Shown in pieces: positions 61,401-64,000 of a stretch of DNA of 64,000 nt. A program made the position numbers and the translations under genes. The DNA comes from Desulfoscipio sp. XC116 (GTDB lineage Bacteria; Bacillota; Desulfotomaculia; Desulfotomaculales; Desulfallaceae). Numbering within the stretch: the first letter of the stretch is position 1; each line of letters opens with the position of its first letter. The notes below the pieces were generated by a model. It had not been told where the DNA came from. It saw only the letters and a program-made list of their open reading frames with translations, and searched no databases. The DNA is taken from positions 3,539,035 to 3,603,034 of the forward strand of contig NZ_CP156660.1 in NCBI RefSeq assembly GCF_039851975.1. Direction: 5' to 3'.

Positions 61401-61457
61401 GGTGCCGGGTATTAAAAGTTGAAAATCTAAAATTTTTAACTTTCAATACCCGACACC
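61401..61457. repeat. Intergenic palindromic repeat, copy 2
   Basis: An approximately 26-bp inverted repeat (GGTGCCGGGTATTAAAAGTT against AACTTTCAATACCCGACACC), almost fully paired. Its end matches the arm of copy 1 at 1966-2007. It lies between the CooC-like gene and its terminator. Confidence 0.6.
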
Positions 61458-61523
61458 TATCAAGGCAGCAAAAGCTTCGCTCAAAAAGCAATTTACGCTA
61501 CAGTACTAAGCTATCTCCGCGAT

Positions 61524-62306
61524 TTAGCTGCACAGCCTGACTATTTTATCAACCAATTTATCCATACTATCCCGCTGCATATTAGCATCCAGTGAATTTC
61601 CCACCAGATTGGCCCCGCTGATGTCCGAAGAGTGGCTTATGGCACTGCCAACCTCTATTCCCCTGTCGGCCAGTTCCCGGCGCAAAGTGGCTTCTGTTGC
61701 CTCGTCCACCTTGTTCAGAACAACAAAAAACTTCTTATGAGCCTCTTCAGCCAATCCCTTGGCCTTCTCGGCCAGCAAAACCGACTCATATGAAGTGTCT
61801 ATAACCATTAGTATTAAATCCGCCCCTTCCAGAATACCACGCCCGAAATGCTCCACACCTGCTTCGGTGTCCGCTATAACCCACTCATTATTGTTTACTT
61901 CAAGCTCTTTTAATAAAGACCGGGTAATTGAGCCCATCGGACAAGCGCAACCTTCCATACTGTGCTCGATTTTTCCAATGCGCAGATTGCCCACCATACC
62001 GTCCCAGTTGACACATGCAGACGGTAAATCCGCCAGAGATAAATTCTCCTTAAAATAATTCGCCTTTTCACTGTTTTCCTGCTGCAAGGATGCCAAAAGT
62101 TTTTTCTGCACCGCCGACTTACCGCCAAGGGAAGCCATCAAACTCATTTCCGGCGGGTTTTGGCCAAGCATTTTACACAGGCCCAGATTAGATTCGTCGG
62201 TATCCACCACCAATACTTTTTCCCGTGCACCCAATGTTCTTGCCAAAAGGGTCACCAGAGTACTTTTGCCGCAGCCTCCCCGGCCACAAACAATTAGCTT
62301 GGGCAT
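61524..62306 (-). CDS. CooC-type MinD-family ATPase
   Basis: A 260-residue SIMIBI/MinD ATPase with the P-loop GRGGCGKST (7-15) and VVDTDESNLG following. The CACPMG motif (about 119-124) is the metal-binding C-x-C-P of CooC, the ATPase that helps insert nickel into carbon monoxide dehydrogenase. AGGAGG lies seven bases before ATG 62306. No CODH gene is in view; it may serve a CODH/ACS elsewhere or act with the GTPase cluster downstream. A terminator-like stem precedes its ribosome site. Confidence 0.87.
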   Translation of the reverse strand: MPKLIVCGRGGCGKSTLVTLLARTLGAREKVLVVDTDESNLGLCKMLGQNPPEMSLMASLGGKSAVQKKLLASLQQENSEKANYFKENLSLADLPSACVNWDGMVGNLRIGKIEHSMEGCACPMGSITRSLLKELEVNNNEWVIADTEAGVEHFGRGILEGADLILMVIDTSYESVLLAEKAKGLAEEAHKKFFVVLNKVDEATEATLRRELADRGIEVGSAISHSSDISGANLVGNSLDANMQRDSMDKLVDKIVRLCS

Positions 62307-62325
62307 TTTCGAACCTCCTTCGCAA

Positions 62326-62362
62326 TTAAAAAGCCACGAGGGCATTTTCCAACCTTGTGGCT
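62326..62362 (-). promoter_or_regulatory. Attenuator-like terminator in the cooC leader
   Basis: On the minus strand AGCCACAAGG pairs with CCTCGTGGCT and continues TTTTTAATT, only 20 bases before the cooC start. The upstream GGCCACGAAGG (near 62381-62371) can compete for the same right arm, so a switch is possible. Confidence 0.55.
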
Positions 62363-62917
62363 GGCAAAAGACCTTCGTGGCCTAATATTGTTATAGTTAT
62401 TAAATTTTTAATACTTAGTACTTACGCTATATTTTCTAACAGTTTAACATACGTTCACAAAATTGTCCATATCTTTTAATTTCATCGCATTACCCTGCCT
62501 TCAAAAATGTGTAATTATTCAAGGGTAGGCCGAACAAATCTTAGTTGCAAGTAATGAAAGTGAAGGGGCCAAAAGGCACGTGTCAATAGGGAAACTTATT
62601 GAGTCATACCCCAAACCGATGCGAAAAAGCAAGAGAGGCGTTATACCGCAAAGGATAGCGCCTTTCAATATGATTTACAATTAAAGCGAGCAGTGAAATA
62701 ACCTGTTCGCCGGCTATTTCTTCATTTTACTCGTCCAATATATACCGGTAGAAAGCCAAAAATTTCTTCCAGCTTGTCCCGGCTGTTTTGAAATACTTCC
62801 TTCCCTGTGTCCAAGGGTTGTTTGGTGATTCTCCAACATGCTAGCAGGGGGCTGTTTTAAGCCATTAGGTTTCTTTGCCATCAGGAGCAACCATTCAGCA
62901 GCCGGATAAAACAGCAT
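62363..62917. other. Intergenic region, no gene supported
   Basis: AT-rich region between the cooC-like and efflux adaptor genes. A 67-codon minus-strand frame (62714-62917) follows the adaptor stop directly but shows no ribosome site or recognisable motif. No other signal is assigned. Confidence 0.4.
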
Positions 62918-64000
62918 TTAAAAGGATATTTTAACGCCATCGGCCAGTCCCTCCACATTGGCATCGGCAACCACCCGGTCACCCACTGCCACTCCCGAAG
63001 CGATTACGGTTTCAGTATTGCTTTTATAGGACACGGTTACAGGGGTGCGTACCGCCTTTCCGCCCTGGATTTTAAACACATAATCGTTATCGTCCACATC
63101 AAATACCGCCCCGTTTGGCACCACAATTTGCTTTTGGGCACTGAAAAGCGGAAATTCCACCGTCACCTCATAACCGGGCTTAAGGGCCGCTTTGCTGTCT
63201 TCCAGCGCTATCACGACATCCACCCGGTATTCCTTCAGCCCCAAAGCCGAGATGGTTTCGCCGGCAAAATCATAAATTTCGTTAATCACGCCATCATAGA
63301 CCATGTCCCCCCCTTTTAGCTTGTGAGTGATTTTCACCTTGTCGCCCACCGCCAGATAAGGCTCATAGCCGGTCAGAAGCTGCGCCTTCACCGTCAGGCT
63401 ATCCTGCGCCTTGATGGTGGCAACGGTCTGGCCCTCATAAACATGGGAAATCTCCTTAACAGCCAGATCACTGATAAAACCTGAAGCCGGGGCCTTTATC
63501 GCGCAGTTGGCCACTTTTTTCTCCAGGTTGCTTATCGCCGCCTGTTCTCCCTCAATCAACGCCTCCATCCGTTCCGACACAGCCCCCGCGTGATCGTTGT
63601 CCAGTTTGGCGCGCAGTGCGTCGAGCTGTATATCCACAGCGTTCACGGCCAGTTCGGCATTTACAAAGCCCTTCTCCAGCTGATCCAGATCATTTTTCGG
63701 TATTGCGCCGTTTTCGTACAGCACCAGCCCCTTTTCATAATCCTGGCGGCGCAGTTCCCGATCGTTTTGCAGTTCCTCCCTTTGGACGGCAATCTGCCGG
63801 ATGGAATATTGCACATCCTTTTTGTCATAGCTTTCGTTTGCGCCCGCCTCCCGGCTTTGCGCCGCATAGGCGGCAACGGCGCTTAAACGGGCGTTGATTT
63901 CGTTTTCATAATTAATTTTGTCGATAACCGCAATGACCTCGCCCGCTTCCACAAAGCCGCCCTCGACGGCTGAAATATCCGCCACCGCGCCCGAAACATC
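62918..64000 (-). CDS. HlyD-family efflux adaptor, partial
   Basis: The C-terminal 360 residues of a membrane fusion protein; the frame is open to the window edge, reading DVSGAVADISAVEGGFV at the first visible residues, a split lipoyl half-domain. A long coiled-coil (about 35-160) interrupts the lipoyl domain, whose second half is NCAIKAPASGFISDL; a beta-barrel and a membrane-proximal domain follow. Such adaptors join ABC or RND pumps, whose genes probably lie downstream or upstream outside the window. The upstream part, with signal peptide or anchor, is not visible. Confidence 0.85.
   Translation of the reverse strand, partial: DVSGAVADISAVEGGFVEAGEVIAVIDKINYENEINARLSAVAAYAAQSREAGANESYDKKDVQYSIRQIAVQREELQNDRELRRQDYEKGLVLYENGAIPKNDLDQLEKGFVNAELAVNAVDIQLDALRAKLDNDHAGAVSERMEALIEGEQAAISNLEKKVANCAIKAPASGFISDLAVKEISHVYEGQTVATIKAQDSLTVKAQLLTGYEPYLAVGDKVKITHKLKGGDMVYDGVINEIYDFAGETISALGLKEYRVDVVIALEDSKAALKPGYEVTVEFPLFSAQKQIVVPNGAVFDVDDNDYVFKIQGGKAVRTPVTVSYKSNTETVIASGVAVGDRVVADANVEGLADGVKISF

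Noticed and set aside
62714-62917. A 67-codon minus-strand frame directly after the efflux adaptor gene
   Set aside because: No ribosome site, no recognisable motif and unusual composition; treated as chance.
1-64000. tRNA, rRNA genes and CRISPR arrays
   Set aside because: No TPsiC-type arm in a cloverleaf context, no rRNA motif and no regularly spaced direct repeats were seen by eye.

Overview
The window reads as chromosome of an anaerobic, Gram-positive, spore-former-type Clostridia member, most like the sulfate-reducing or syntrophic Desulfotomaculum/Pelotomaculum group (inference). The grounds are mixed-GC low-identity Bacillota gene content, many GTG/TTG starts behind strong GGGAGG-type ribosome sites, SLH-anchored surface protein, LUD-type lactate oxidation genes, a CooC-type ATPase, sigma-54 activators, and a sulfonate pathway that ends in sulfite. 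No rRNA, tRNA or CRISPR array was seen.

Layout. 1-3.1 kb: end of an acyl-CoA type operon (thiolase, FAS1-like and MaoC hydratases, SDR reductase) facing a CBS-PAS sigma-54 activator (3.1-5.2 kb). 5.7-8.2 kb: PNPOx-like protein, Gre-like factor with a Fur-type palindrome upstream, M48 protease. 8.4-12.2 kb: TPP-riboswitch-controlled thiSGHFE operon. 12.3-17.5 kb: lactate/glycolate oxidation (GlcD-like, FadR-type regulator, LutB-LutA fusion, LutC) with two TGGTnnnACC operators. 17.8-21.4 kb: a three-gene DDE transposon sitting inside a small membrane-protein gene; its removal in silico restores the frame. 21.4-31 kb: housekeeping mix (DUF3298 protein, DUF1998 helicase, SMR pump, two PH-domain proteins, HAD-YbaK fusion, DeoC) with small repeats, including a 173-bp MITE with an 8-bp target duplication.

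31.4-41.0 kb: a cobalamin-riboswitch operon of an SLH surface protein with an alpha/alpha barrel plus three DUF4430 domains, a DUF4430 lipoprotein, EcfT, a double EcfA, an ECF S component, and a secreted alpha/alpha-barrel protein. The barrel plus DUF4430 combination mirrors animal transcobalamin/intrinsic factor, so this looks like a surface B12 capture and import system.

41.2-53.5 kb: a sulfonate (sulfolactate, probably DHPS) catabolic island. One arm, transcribed left, holds MFS importer, beta-hydroxyacid dehydrogenase, SlcC-like dehydrogenase, SuyA, SuyB and an aldehyde dehydrogenase, with a sigma-54 promoter, paired upstream activator palindromes and its own activator. The other arm, transcribed right, holds a ComC-like dehydrogenase and a second SuyAB, with a sigma-A promoter and a GntR operator. 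The two suyAB copies form a 1,537-bp inverted repeat with only two base differences found, enclosing an invertible 7.6-kb segment; a third, decayed suyB tail lies in the sigma-54 leader.

53.8-62.4 kb: a metal/cofactor-handling cluster of uncertain purpose (CooC-type ATPase, SIMIBI GTPase, soluble ABC ATPase, signal-less binding protein, SsuABC-type importer, FecE-type ATPase, methyltransferase, and a broken FecCD permease). 62.9-64.0 kb: part of an HlyD-family efflux adaptor running off the window.
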